The notes under the pieces: model-generated
Database searches by the model: none
What the model was told of the DNA's origin: nothing
Seen by the model: only the letters and a program-made list of their open reading frames with translations
Made by a program: the position numbers and the translations under genes
Assembly: GCA_026225945.1 (NCBI GenBank)
Contig: JAMJFZ010000879.1
Location: 124,001-188,000, forward strand
From: Cricetomys ansorgei
Taxonomy: Eukaryota; Chordata; Mammalia; Rodentia; Nesomyidae
Length of the DNA: 64,000 nt
Direction of reading: 5' to 3'
Shown: positions 1 to 23,780 of the stretch, piece by piece
Numbering within the stretch: the stretch's first letter is position 1
Layout: each line of letters opens with the position of its first letter

Positions 1-542
1 GAATTAATAAAGCACGTACCTGAAGCCTACATGTGGAGACGTGTCTCTGAAAAGTCTCTAAGAGATGGGGTCCCACCACACTATGTCAGGGCTCCTTGCC
101 TCCCAGTCTTGTTACTCATTCAGGTTTATATGTGCCTAAGATTTCACAAGAGAAAGAAAGATGTAAAAAGCAGCCTTCTCCACTGATCAACAGTTAACTT
201 TTGTTGTGTGCCTCAGTTTCTCTTGGGGTTTTTGCACATATTAGCCTAATGAAACCTTGGATATTCTCACTGCTAAGTATAAATCTACACCTTAGTTGTA
301 AGTGAGTTGCCAACTTCCAATTTAGATGTTGGAGAGCTCTGATACTTTGTGTAATAGTTACAGAAAAATCTAAAACAAAAACAGCATAGGATGTTTTATA
401 TGTTTTAAAATATAAACGAAACAAATTAAACTTGATCATTGGATAAAATTTGCATGAGAATTTTAATAGCGAATTTATGTCTTTTAAAAGAGATTGGTTT
501 TTGTTTTGTAAATTCTTGTGTTTATCTCTATGTGTATGTCAC

Positions 543-544
<2 letters not shown>

Positions 545-592
<48 letters not shown>
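545..592. repeat. (TG)n microsatellite in Adh1-A intron 3
   Basis: About 24 uninterrupted TG units. Copy B at about 19830-19860 has only short interrupted TG at the same place. Confidence 0.95.
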
Positions 593-594
<2 letters not shown>

Positions 595-710
595 TTGGAG
601 GCCACCAGGGGGCGCTGGGTCCCCTGGAGCTGGAGTTCCAGGTTGTTGTGCATTACCCAGTTGGGTGCTCTAGAAGAGCAGAATGTGCCCTGAACCTCTG
701 AGTCTTTCTC
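593..710 (-). mobile_element. B3/B2-type SINE fragment
   Basis: Matches the B3 consensus from memory in reverse: ggcgctgggtcccctggagc, then a gttccaggttgttgtg stretch and an AGCAG-rich end. A matching fragment sits in copy B at 19858-19975, so the insertion predates the duplication. Confidence 0.6.
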
Positions 711-1395
711 CACTGCTCAGTTTTTGGTTTTTCAAAGTGATTATGATTATCAATCCTATTATGACATGTTGCTTTAAAAATAAATGTAGACTTTTTTTGA
801 GGAAGCAAAATAAAAATGTGACAAGTCACAAATAGCTTTGGACATCTCAGTTCTTAACAATGAATTAGTTTTTTCTATCAGAAATAAATGCTGACTTTTG
901 GGGATTTTTAGTTAATTATTTATGATTTATTTGTTTTTCTGCTATAGGAAGGGCAATCTGAATAGTAAAGTTATCATTTTACTGTCTGTTTCTTTTTCAA
1001 CAAAAGGAAATACTAAAAGCTTAACTCAAATCAGACTAATTTCCTTATTTTCTGCTTACGTTTTAATTACTTGGAAGAGAAGAAATTTGACTCTACTGCT
1101 TAAAATGATCTTCGTGGAGATGAGTACAAATTTCATTTTTTAATCATGTATTCTACCTATATTATTTGACTGAAAAAGTGGCTTGGTCATTATGTTTCAC
1201 AGATAGTATTAACGTGGGATGACTCATGGAAATGCATTTTTACTCACCCTTTACCTCTGAACTCACACAAAGTTAACGTAAAAACATGAATAAAGTAACA
1301 AGTAACGTGCACCCTGCCTCCCTCAGCCACAATCAGTGGTCATAAAAACGTCTTGTGTTGGGAGGCCTTTGCTATGCTTTTCCCTCGGGAGTTTC

Positions 1396-1405
1396 CTAGT
1401 ATTAC

Positions 1406-1443
<38 letters not shown>
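1396..1443. repeat. (ATT)n microsatellite, copy A only
   Basis: Run of ATT/TTA units in intron 3. The corresponding copy B site near 20675-20690 has only three units. Confidence 0.9.
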
Positions 1444-1445
<2 letters not shown>

Positions 1446-1891
1446 TTATTTATTTTTCCTATATTCAAGAAGGAAGAGCACTAGTAGAAGAGGAAGCCAT
1501 CATGTTTGCACGGTATGGTTGGCCCCACAGCATCCTGAAGAGAGGCAAGCAGTCGGCGCTGTGAGCTCAGCACAGAACAGCTTCCGTCAGTCTGGACGTC
1601 AGCACCTGGGACCCGCGTGTTTGCCCTTGCTCCATTGGCAGGTCTATTTGGGACTTGAAAGTCCACAGTGCTCAGTGACACTGACGTGGAGGTTAGCGGA
1701 TCACTAACTCCAGTCTTCTGAGCACTGAGCTCCTGATCCCATATCAGAGACTAATTAGGCACCGGCATCTGGTAGATCATGGAGATGCTGAAAGGGCAAA
1801 GACAGGATAAGATGATGTCACAGGTCTGAGGCATGCCGGGAGGAAGGGGAGGAAACCCTCCAGTCACTAGAGTCTAGAGCATGGTTGACTA

Positions 1892-4540
<2,649 letters not shown>

Positions 4541-4670
4541 GCTGTCTGTCCTCACTGTAGGCAGGAGATTGATGGGTCCCTGTAGGCTTCTTCCCTCCTC
4601 CAGTGCATGTGGCCAAGGTTGCACATATATTTTGTTTGGTGGCGTGTCAGCTGATTCCACACGTGATCTG
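4541..4670 (-). promoter_or_regulatory. Adh1-A proximal promoter and 5' UTR
   Basis: On the minus strand a TATA-like AAAATATAT lies at 4625-4633, about 90 bp before the ATG, and leaves room for a 5' UTR of roughly 60 nt. A perfect E-box CACGTG lies at 4660-4665, 120 bp before the ATG. USF action on class I Adh promoters of rodents is established knowledge; binding here is inferred from sequence only. The segment aligns closely to the copy B promoter at 23652-23780. Confidence 0.6.
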
Positions 4671-7054
4671 TCCCTTTTCTAAGCACCTAATCAGCTTATT
4701 CTTACTGCAAGTTAAGTTCAAATAAAAGGCACTGGTCTATCAAGGAAAACTTCCTCTGGGGGTTTCCTTTAGGCATATTAGTTCAACATTTCCTTTCTTA
4801 TCTATCTCCCCCTCTCTCAGTCCACTCCAGTCCCCGCTTTGTAGCCTGCCCTTAGTCTGGTCAGCTCTCTTTTCCTTTGTATACAGACAGCTGTGACTTA
4901 AAATCCACATGGTGCATAGTGAGGAGGAGGAGAGGCCAGGAAGCAGGACAGATGGAGTGGATGGACAGAGCTCCAGGGGAGGCAGGCTTGGCCTCTATCC
5001 CTCTTCAAGGCAGAGAATCACCCTCAGTCACAGCGAAGGTGCTGAGGACCCTGGTGTTTCTGCATCACACACTGCTGGTCAGCATTGACTGACAGTGTGG
5101 CAGACATGGAGGTGGCCCAGGGGTGGCAGTCATGGGTAAGAGATGGGCTCTTCTCTTGCCAGGAGACAGTGGTTATCAAATCTATTCCTTTCAGCTGGGA
5201 GAAATTGGACATGCCTAACTCCTTTTTGCCATAGTTTCCATCTCTGTAAGATGGAGATACACAAGCGTGTTTCTTTACAGACCGCTGTGAATATGTAAAA
5301 TTACAATTACTAGTTCTCATCACAGAGCCACATAGGTAGGAGACATTCAATGAATTATAGCTACGTGCCATCCATGAAGATAAGTGCACAGTACACTGAG
5401 GGATAAAGGCACATCAGTATACGTATCAGCTGTGTCGTTTGTACAAAGGTACACAAGTGACACAAAGGGTGATTCTCACTGGGAGACCCAGAGGAAACTT
5501 GTAAAGCACATACGCTGGACAAGTTAGTCTAAAGAATGATTGTTTTAGCAGATGGGTCAAAAATTTACATAAGACACTCCATTGTCCTTTGATTAATGTC
5601 ATGAGCTCAGGAAGGAGAGTGTGCATTTGATTTTTGTTGCATCTTCTGTCCAGGGCTATCTGGATCGCATCAGTCTATCTAGGGCTACAGGACCTGCCGC
5701 TACTTAATTAAACACAGGTGGTTATCACATACTCATAAGTGTACAGTCTGTGCTTCTTTAGGGTTTTCTGAGAAACAATGACGTTGTCTGTGTCCACTTT
5801 TATTTATGCAAGTGTAGAGAGTCAACTAGAGGTTACAGTTTCTAATCAGGTACCTCCTCCAGGGAAGGATTGTCACCCTCTCCAACCCATCCTTCTTGTG
5901 ACAGCCTGTGGAGTTTCCTTGAGTCCACCTGTTCTAATTCCTTTCAAAGACTCACTGGATTACTGTGTTTTCTCAGTAATGGAAGTGCACTGTAGGATGT
6001 CAGAAGTCTTTTGAAAATTTTAATAATTTAGTGGTTTTATTTGAAGCACAAATTTGCAAGAAGATCATGCCTATCTGTTATGCATCCTTTCCAACACGAT
6101 GATTCTCTCCAGGCCTGTGGATGGAGGTAAAGATAGCTGACTTTACACCATGGATCCAACACACACAGGTCAGGAAAGAAAAAGTCACAGATGGTGCTGC
6201 CAAATGGGATGTCTCTGGATTACAAACCTATTGAAATTAATATTTCACTGGGTCCTGGGCCTGTTCAGCCCCTGCTTCTCTCCCTCCTCCTGAGTCTTGT
6301 CATACACTGTGGATATAAATACAGGGTCAGGGTTCAATGCATATAGTCCTTGGGGCTGGACCTGGGTACTGCAGAATACAGATGTAGGGGAAGTGATAAC
6401 TATCATGTCTAAATGTTAGCATCACGTACTCCATCTTGGCCTTCGCTCACTGATGTCCACATACGTGTCTGGTTGTACAAAAAAGGTGTAAGTTTATCTT
6501 TAAAATAAAACTACAGGGTGCACAATTCTTTACATGCCCTGTGACTCAGCATCCCAGTTGCCAGAAACAAGGAAGTTCCCATTACCAAAACTGGGGTTGG
6601 AAAAGTAATTGTTCATTGAAAATCCCTTTGAAAAGATTCTGGCTTTTGGGAAACAAAAGAACCCTGGGGAATCAGACTCTATGCCATAGGAAGGGACTCT
6701 AGAAAATCATTGCCTGCTCTCCACCCCCAAAAAATTAGCCAATATTGCTGGTTATGCTTAAACACCTGGCCTTCATACTACACAGGGATAAAAACTTACC
6801 AGACTGTCAGCACACTGACTAACAAAATTCACTGTAAGTTTAAGCAACTCAAATTAGCATTAGAGGACTTATAGAGACGCCATGGTTAAAATCAATTGGT
6901 GCCCAGTCTCTGGTCATCGATCCCCCTAGCCATCTGCTCTGCTCTCACTTTTGACTAGGACTTTACTTCTCATTCTGATTGGATGAATGGAGAAGCCTTG
7001 GATCCTAGACTGGAACAGCATGAGTCCATGATGTGACCCATTCACTAAGACCAG

Positions 7055-7290
7055 AGGGGGCGTGACAGGGCCCCAGGCCTTAGTAGGTCCTGAGAGCTTA
7101 GCACAACTGACTCCATGATGGAAGTGCCAGCAGGTTGTAAGCCTCAGCATGTGGACAGCACCACCTTCCAAAACTAAAACAAAGGCCTAATCCATTAAAG
7201 TCCTTATAGTCCTGAGAAAGTCTCAAAATTATTCTACCTTTGCTTTTTAGCTTCTGCAGTTCTGCTTCTCACTAATTGTTTTGTGCGGGA
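7055..7290 (+). mobile_element. LTR-like dispersed repeat, copy 1
   Basis: Shares ttagcacaactgactccatg, caaaggcctaatccat and a tttgctttttag end with the reverse complement of 11980-12195. Probably a solo LTR fragment; family not identified. Confidence 0.5.
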
Positions 7291-9424
7291 ATCCAGCCTC
7301 TGCAGCAAGGTGTGGTTCAGGATCACCTGACAGAGGAAAATGGACAGGTGAATGATAAACAAGCAGAGACACTTGTTCTTTCCGGGACCAAATGACTCTC
7401 ACACTCACGCTTTAAAATGACACACACAGGCACGCTTTGAAACATGGCACGCTTTGAACAATGTCATGCAAGAGCGCTTTAGTAAAAAAAATAAAATAAA
7501 AGCTCGCAGTATACATGCCAGGTTGAGAGACAGAGGCTCTCATACAAGCCAAAGGTTTTTGTGGCTTATATAGTGCTAAGTGATTTTTAATGGTTTTCAA
7601 ACGCATCTCCGAAGAACTAGCACAGATACAAAGTAGGCAGGAACGTCCTCCGCAACTGCAGCTGTAAGCTTTCAATCTTCAAGCTTGGTTGTTACTGAGG
7701 AAACTTCTTAACACAGTGGTCTATTAAGGAGAGCTGGGTGTCATGCTAGCTAGTTTTATATTACCAGATAACTCGGGCAGATACTTCTATTCTAGGTCTC
7801 TACAGGCTTACTATTAACAAAGCAGACAGGCACCTTTCAGGGGTGACTTACGATTTGTTTACCAGATGTGCTGACTTTCTGTCTAGGCTCTTTGCTTTTA
7901 TCTAACTGAGCACTTTGACACTTTCTAGGAAGGTCGGCGTTTGGCAAGGAATAGTTTTTTCCTGATGTGCCTTCAGTGAACATGAGCTAGTTCTCACAAT
8001 GCCTGGACTTGAAGGTCAGCAGGATCGTTACAATTATCCTTCGAATTGAAATCCCGGTGTTCCTTTCCTAGACAGCAATAGCCAGCCCAGAGATCAATTT
8101 AGATTTTACTCTTAGGCCACACAGACATTATTATTGATGAGAGATCTTTTGCAGCTGTGCAGCATAAGGGGGAAAGGTGGCAAAGTAGCCAGGGAGCCAC
8201 ACTCCTCTGGCTAGCAGGAGACTGTAAACTTGTCCAAACAGTCAGCATCTGTTGCCAGGATATTCTGGTCCCCAACAGTTTCGATTAACTGAAGTATGTC
8301 AAGCCAGTATATGGTTTTTATGCTTAAACGCTCACCCCGAGAAAGGCTCGGGGCTACGCTAGGATCCTGAACAGCCAGTGTAGTAGCCAGCTGGATAACA
8401 AAGACTTTCTATTGACTTAAACCTATGTCTGAACGGTCTTCTCCGGTTGGTACACACAACACATTGGTGCCCAAGGTTGTGGAAATAAACTCAGAGAAGC
8501 TACAAAGCAGAGGCAGAGGAGGCTGTAGAGGACACTTGGAAGACGTTTTTGTCGTTTTTGTTTCTTTAAAAATGCAAAATGGCATTTGGATTAATTTGTG
8601 TTCCCTCTCCAGCTGTGGTTTACCTGTTGGAATTGGAATGCCTGATGCAGGTGGCTATAATTTGATTTGGTGCAGTTTTTCTGGCACCTGTAGCTTGTTT
8701 TGGGGCATGTGTGCTGCATGGGTAGATGGGAGCTTGAGGCTTAGGGCATAAGAAGTCAGAAGCCCCAAGAATCCTGGTGGGTGTCCGTTGGTGGTTCCTT
8801 GGGGTTGCTGTCATTTGTATGATAATTCCTAAAAGAACAAAGGTTGGAGAGACCTGAAATTAGGACAGCCTAAAAGAGGCTGTGAAGATTTCTGTCTTTC
8901 TCTCTTCCTGTACTAAGGCCACTTGCAAAAGCTGTGAAGATTTCTTTCTATCTTTCCTTTCTCTATCCCTAAATAGAAGGTAAAAGACTGTAGCATACTG
9001 CTACAGGTGTTCTCTCTAGTTTCCTTTGAGCCTCAACTAAAAAGATTCCTGTGTTTAGCAGATGTGGAGCAGAATGCTGTAGATCAGTACAGCAAACATT
9101 TATGCAACAAATGTGAATGCATACAATCATCCATAAGATGATGCAGTGACAGAAGCATATTTGAATATGTTTAGTATACTGAAAAAGGAAAAAAATCCCA
9201 GGCTTAATAATACAGAAATGCCATTGCAATATACAGGTGTATTTTAAAATCGTTAGATAAGAATAAATAGTGGTTTTTTTCATAGTACAGTACTATGTCT
9301 CTTGGCCATCACATTATATCATCAATCACAGCCAAAACTTATCAGTTGGTTGTTTTATTAAATTATTTACTTCCTGGGTAAATGGTGTGTTATGTAGAAA
9401 GGCCTCACCCAGGTCTATATTTTA

Positions 9425-10600
9425 AAATGTTTCTCATGGTTTTTTTCTACTACTTTCAAAGTTTCCAGTCTTATGTTAAGACCTGTGACCCATCTTGAAT
9501 TGACTTTGTATAGAGAGGAAGATAGATTTCTACTTTGATTGTGCATGTGGACTTAAAGTTTTCCCAGCAATATCTGTTGAGGGGTTTTTTGTTGTGTTTT
9601 TGTTTTGTTTCTCAGTGTATGTTTTCAGCACCTTTGTTAAAATCAGTTCATAGTATCTGAGTCAATGTAAAAAGCGCAGATCTCACCTCAAGGGAATTAA
9701 GAGTTTATTCTGGAGCCAAGTGTTAGTATTAGCATAGCCAGGGAATACAGACCAGTTACTGCAAATTCTACGTTCCAACACAGTAGTAGTTTTGTGAAAC
9801 TGTAATGGAAAAAGACCAATGACATGGATATCAAAATACTATTCGAATACATGAGCAGGAGTAGATCAGAAAATGATGTTGGGATAAAATGGGGGCGGGG
9901 AGAGGATCTATGGATCTCTGATCTTATCTGAGGATGACCTTAGTGTTTGGGTTGACTCCAAAAGTATTTACCTACTAGTTGCAAGGATGCCACAGACAAA
10001 GTGGGGGGGGGCAAAAATGTCCATTTAGGGGTGAGGGTAGTCCAGGGTAACTTGGCTCTAGACCAACAGTATTCCAGCCCCTCCACAAGCACTAAAATTC
10101 TAACCAGCTACCCAGCTTCTGTAGAGTGCTCAGTGTAGCATGGCTTCTTTGGGGGAACTTCAGCTACCACCCGCCTAGTGTGTCTCACGGTCTTGTCCTC
10201 TACGCTGCTGGTCTATTTGTCTGCTTGGCGGTCATACCATACTGTTTTTGTCACGGTAGCTTTGTGGCATACTTTAGAACCAAGCACTGCTGTAGCGCTG
10301 CTGTGCTTTGAGCCTTGTTCTCTCACTCAGGATTCTTTAGTCATTCCTTGTTATTATTCACAATATATTATAATATGCCTCATTGTAAATAGTATATTCT
10401 CAGTCTTTTGTGCTTGCAGCTGAATTTTAGAATTGTTTTCTCGTTATGTCAAGAGGGCTGATAGAGTCTTGATGGACATGGTGGTGAATCTGTAGGCTGC
10501 TGACGGCTGCTTTAATATGTTCCCAAATCATTGCAAGTTCTGGTTATGATTTCTTGTTTTTCCTCTTTGTTACTGCCTGAATGTGAGGACTCAGAATTTG
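9425..10600 (-). mobile_element. Old L1 ORF2 fragment, interrupted
   Basis: In reverse, 9425-9655 follows the L1 ORF2 3' region: ttttcccagcaatatctgtt follows cccatcttgaattgac. L1-like text resumes around 10190-10350 (tgctggtctatttgtctgc, agctttgtggcatac). About 0.5 kb of different sequence separates the parts. Confidence 0.5.
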
Positions 10601-11979
10601 TCCTCAGTCGTGACATACCCTCTTCTTCTTGCTGTGGGGGCAGCTTTAAACTGAGGTCTTAAAAATTATGCATTTATTACAGAAGTTTGGCTCAAGTGCC
10701 ACAGTGAACCTGTGGAGGTCAGAGAACAACTCTATGGAGTGATTCTCTCTCTACCTTCCTGTAGGCTCTTGTAGCAATTCTGCTACTGTGTCGGCTCACA
10801 AGGAAGACAAGGAAGATTATTCCTAGGTACAAATCCAGCCAGACCGCAGCACAGGGAACCACCTGTCACCGCAGATGCCATACTGGACAGTGAACCTGAG
10901 GCTCTCAGGTCAAGGTTCTTCATTGACGTCTAAGTTCCTCAAGTGTTCTATTAATAGCACTTGCAGATATGAAATGCCAAGGCCTAGGCAGCCCATTTCC
11001 CAACAGTGCACAGAACAGCCATATTAAACACAACTAAAAAATAAACCTTTGCAGCAGGTGCTGGCTGATGAGCCCAGGTAGCCAGGCTTTCACAGCAAGT
11101 TGTCTTTGCATGCTGAGCCCTCTCTCTGATTTTTGAAGATTGGCTTTATCAATCATTTCATTTACAAGTATTCATTTATAAATATCTTTTATACGGTCTG
11201 TCTCCTCAGAGAATTCTTTCATCTGCCAAATTGTCTTCCTTAGTTTGTTCAGCTGTTTATTTGTACAATTCCTCCAGTATCTGGTTACATTTTAAATCTC
11301 TCTTTGAATTGTTGTCTGGCATTCTTGTCCACTTCCCTCTGGATTCAGCCACTGCAGGGCTTTCACTTTTCAAGGATTCCACAGTTGGTTTTATTTATTT
11401 ATTTTTTCTCTAATTGAAGTAACAGGCTGAGGTACAGAAACCAGTCGCCCCTCTGTCTCTGTCTCTGTCTCTCTCTAATTAAAACTACTCTGAGTTAGTG
11501 CTGTGAGATACTAAGAAACCCCTGGGCTCTTGATAATCATAGCAGTGCCAGGCAGACAGTTTTATGACCCCGAGTCGCAGTGGGATGAAAGGGGAAATCC
11601 AAGTCCACTTACCTGTCCATGCAGGTGCACACACATCTATTCAAAGAGCAGTTGACCCCAGGTAAACTTCCCCCATTCTACCATGATCCTTATCCCACTA
11701 GTTTTTGCTCTTTTATGTAATGACCCTCTTCTTGAAAATTGTTAGGTATTTGACAACAAACACCATTAATGTATCTGGATAAAATTGTTACTTTAACTTT
11801 TGGGGAGTATTTACCAGAGAAGACTGCTCAGACATGGGTTTAGGACAATAGAAAGACTTTGTTAGCCAGATAGTGAATATACTGGGTGTTCTGGGACCCC
11901 AGAGTAGCCCAGAGTCTTCTTCAATGTGAGGTTTTTAGCACAAAAACTACATTCTGTGTTGACACACTTCATTTCAAAG

Positions 11980-12195
11980 GAATAGTTATCCAGAATCAGA
12001 ACTACAGAATCCAAAAAGCAAGGTAAATACATTTTGAGGCTTTCCAAACCTGTATGGACTTTGATGGATTAGGCCTTTGTTTTGGTTTTGACATGTGGTG
12101 CTGTCTATGTGTTGAGTTTAGAGCCCCAATGGCACTCCCATCATGGAGTCAGTTGTGCTAAGGTCTTAGGGTCTACTAAGGTCTGGGGCCATGTT
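11980..12195 (-). mobile_element. LTR-like dispersed repeat, copy 2 (inverted)
   Basis: On the minus strand it reads through cttagcacaactgactccat and acaaaggcctaatccatc, matching 7055-7290. The two lie about 4.7 kb apart in opposite orientation. Confidence 0.5.
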
Positions 12196-14192
12196 ACATT
12201 AATGTTCAAAATGATACTCAGCTATAGTTATTATGGCATGGGGTAACAGAATCCTGATCAGTGGAAGTAAGAAACTGTCAAATGTGGGATTTCTTTTTCT
12301 ACAAGTATGGAATAATGTTATTAGAACTGTGGCCTGGTTGTCTAGTCCTACAGCGCTTGTTGTTGACTTGTTAAACACAACAGGCAGAACTCAGAGCTCA
12401 TTGTTTTTCTTTTATTTTCCCCACTGAACTGCCCCAGCCCAGATCAAATGTGGCAGTGTGAGCAAACCGTAGACAAGGGTTCCAGTTGCTGTAATTCCAG
12501 AATATCATGGTCCATGGCTCTTCTTCATCTGTTAAACTGTATAGCTGTGAAAAACCTCATAGAATCGATGTCCATATTTCTCATTAATAAAAACTAAGCC
12601 CTGGGCTGGTTATCGCTGGCTGGGAAAAGGGACAGAGCCATTCTATTCAAAAATAAATTGCAATCACCTCCTGGATTTCCAAGTCCTGGGGTGAGAGCAA
12701 CCCAGGTTGATTGCAAGTGCATCATAAAAACTATTCCTAGAGTAATCTTCCCAGGAAGAGATAAGGCTTAATAGATAGAAGCCAGAGAGCTTAGTTAGAG
12801 AGCACATCCGAAGAAACAAATAGATAGTTCATCCTTTACTTGTTCCCCCAGTTAATGAAGAGCATGGCAGGCCTACACTGACCTAAAATTAAAGTTTCCC
12901 AAGACTTAAAAAAGAAAGCTTCCTAGGCCAATAACAACCAATAGGTAGGATCAGAAATTTGTAGCTGTGACTCCGGAAAAATAAATACGTTCCAAGAAGC
13001 TAAAAACCAAAATAAAACTCTCCTCTGGTGCCCCCATGTCCTTTGCCCTATTTCACCTAGGTAATTGGAAGTTACCTAGGAAATTCAGCCAGCATGACAT
13101 CCAGCAGTCCCTAATTGACATTGTGTCATGTTCTACGATCTCTGTTGATAATTACAAACTTTAGAGCTCACAGCTACAGAAGAAAGGACACCGCTTATCT
13201 ACACCAGCTTCTTTTGAGATGTGCCTGACACCTGCATTCTGTTAGAGAAGCATTCCTGCCATTTGCTACTTAAGACACAGAAAGGTCTTGGTCAAAGTAC
13301 AGACAGGAGACACAAGGCGAATGAACTAGCTGAGGCGAATAGATTGAATGACTTAGAGAATTGAATTGCTAGCTTAGGGAAACTTTATTATTATTACTTT
13401 AATGTGCACATTTCTTTGATTTTACTCTTCATTTTTCTTTATCCCTCTTTACTTTACTATTAAAGAAACGCTCCTGCGTGTCATAATCATACATAAGGCA
13501 CATTCTATGCGTGTCATTAAAGCGTGCTAAACATGCCAACTAGGGTCCCATATAGGAGTGAAGTACTGCACTAACGTGTCCTAGCTGTCATTGTTTATCC
13601 TTCTTTGTGGAGTCTGAGGAGACCATCGCAGGGACTAGAGCTGACTCCACCCCCTGCACTGTAGAATTTCTGTAGGTGTTGACTTCATTATTTCAGACTT
13701 CATTTTATTTAAGAAAACCATTACATATTCACTGTCTACAAAATACATAAAAGCAGTGTGCTGTTTCCTTTTAGTTTCTAAGACATTTAGGTTTAGAAAC
13801 TATAGAGATTCTCCAGCTTTCAGCCGGGTCTATCAATAAGCTCAATGCAGTATTTACCCTACACTCACTTTTCATAAAGAAGGAACTACACTCCATGATA
13901 GAGGGGTACAGCTATAAGACTGGGTCACAGGCCATCCTGTACGTATTGGGGTAGAAAGATCTGCTCCACTGAGTTTCAGTGGCTGAGGATTACAAGGAGG
14001 AAAGAATGCAAGATGTCACAAGACAGACTGTCCCCAGGATGAAGATGACCTAAGTCAATTACAGAAGAAGGAAGATTTGGTACACTTGAGGTTCCCAGCT
14101 GAGCTGTGACAGCTCTCACTTGGATGTTAAACATGTGGTGGAAAATGGTTTCAGAGAAGATTCAGTTCCGTGTGGAAAGCTAAAGTGAGTAC

Positions 14193-14198
14193 TTTATT
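14193..14198 (-). terminator. Candidate Adh1-B polyadenylation signal
   Basis: AATAAA on the minus strand about 105 nt after the stop codon. It is the first canonical hexamer downstream. Other hexamers lie further out, near 13706, so the site actually used is uncertain. Confidence 0.4.
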
Positions 14199-14302
14199 GA
14201 TAGTGCCTCTTAAAATAAAATTAACGACATGTTGGGAGTATTGATGCGATTCAGTGGGGTGTAGGTGTCAGGAACTCTTCCTGGGAAGGCATGTGTGTGG
14301 TC

Positions 14303-23651
<9,349 letters not shown>

Positions 23652-23780
23652 GCTGTCTGTTCTCACTGTAGGCAGGAGACTGATGGGTCCCTGTAGGCTT
23701 CTTCCCTCCTCCAGTGCCTGTGGCCAAGGCTGCACACATATTTTGTTTGCTGGCGTGTCAGCTGATTCCACACGTAATCT
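23652..23780 (-). promoter_or_regulatory. Adh1-B proximal promoter and 5' UTR
   Basis: TATA-like AAAATATGT lies near 23736-23744, about 90 bp before the ATG. The position matching the copy A E-box reads CACGTA (23771-23776), one base short of CACGTG. The rest aligns closely to the copy A promoter, so both genes were copied with their own promoter. Confidence 0.58.

Larger units (their letters stand above)
5591..14192. other. Intergenic region between Adh1-A and Adh1-B
   Basis: No coding exon recognised. It holds LTR-like fragments near 7.06-7.28 and 11.98-12.19 kb in opposite orientation, an old L1 segment near 9.43-10.6 kb interrupted by about 500 bp, a B3 fragment near 10.69-10.77 kb and AT-rich unassigned sequence. 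Frames here lack ADH or other recognisable motifs. Confidence 0.7.
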
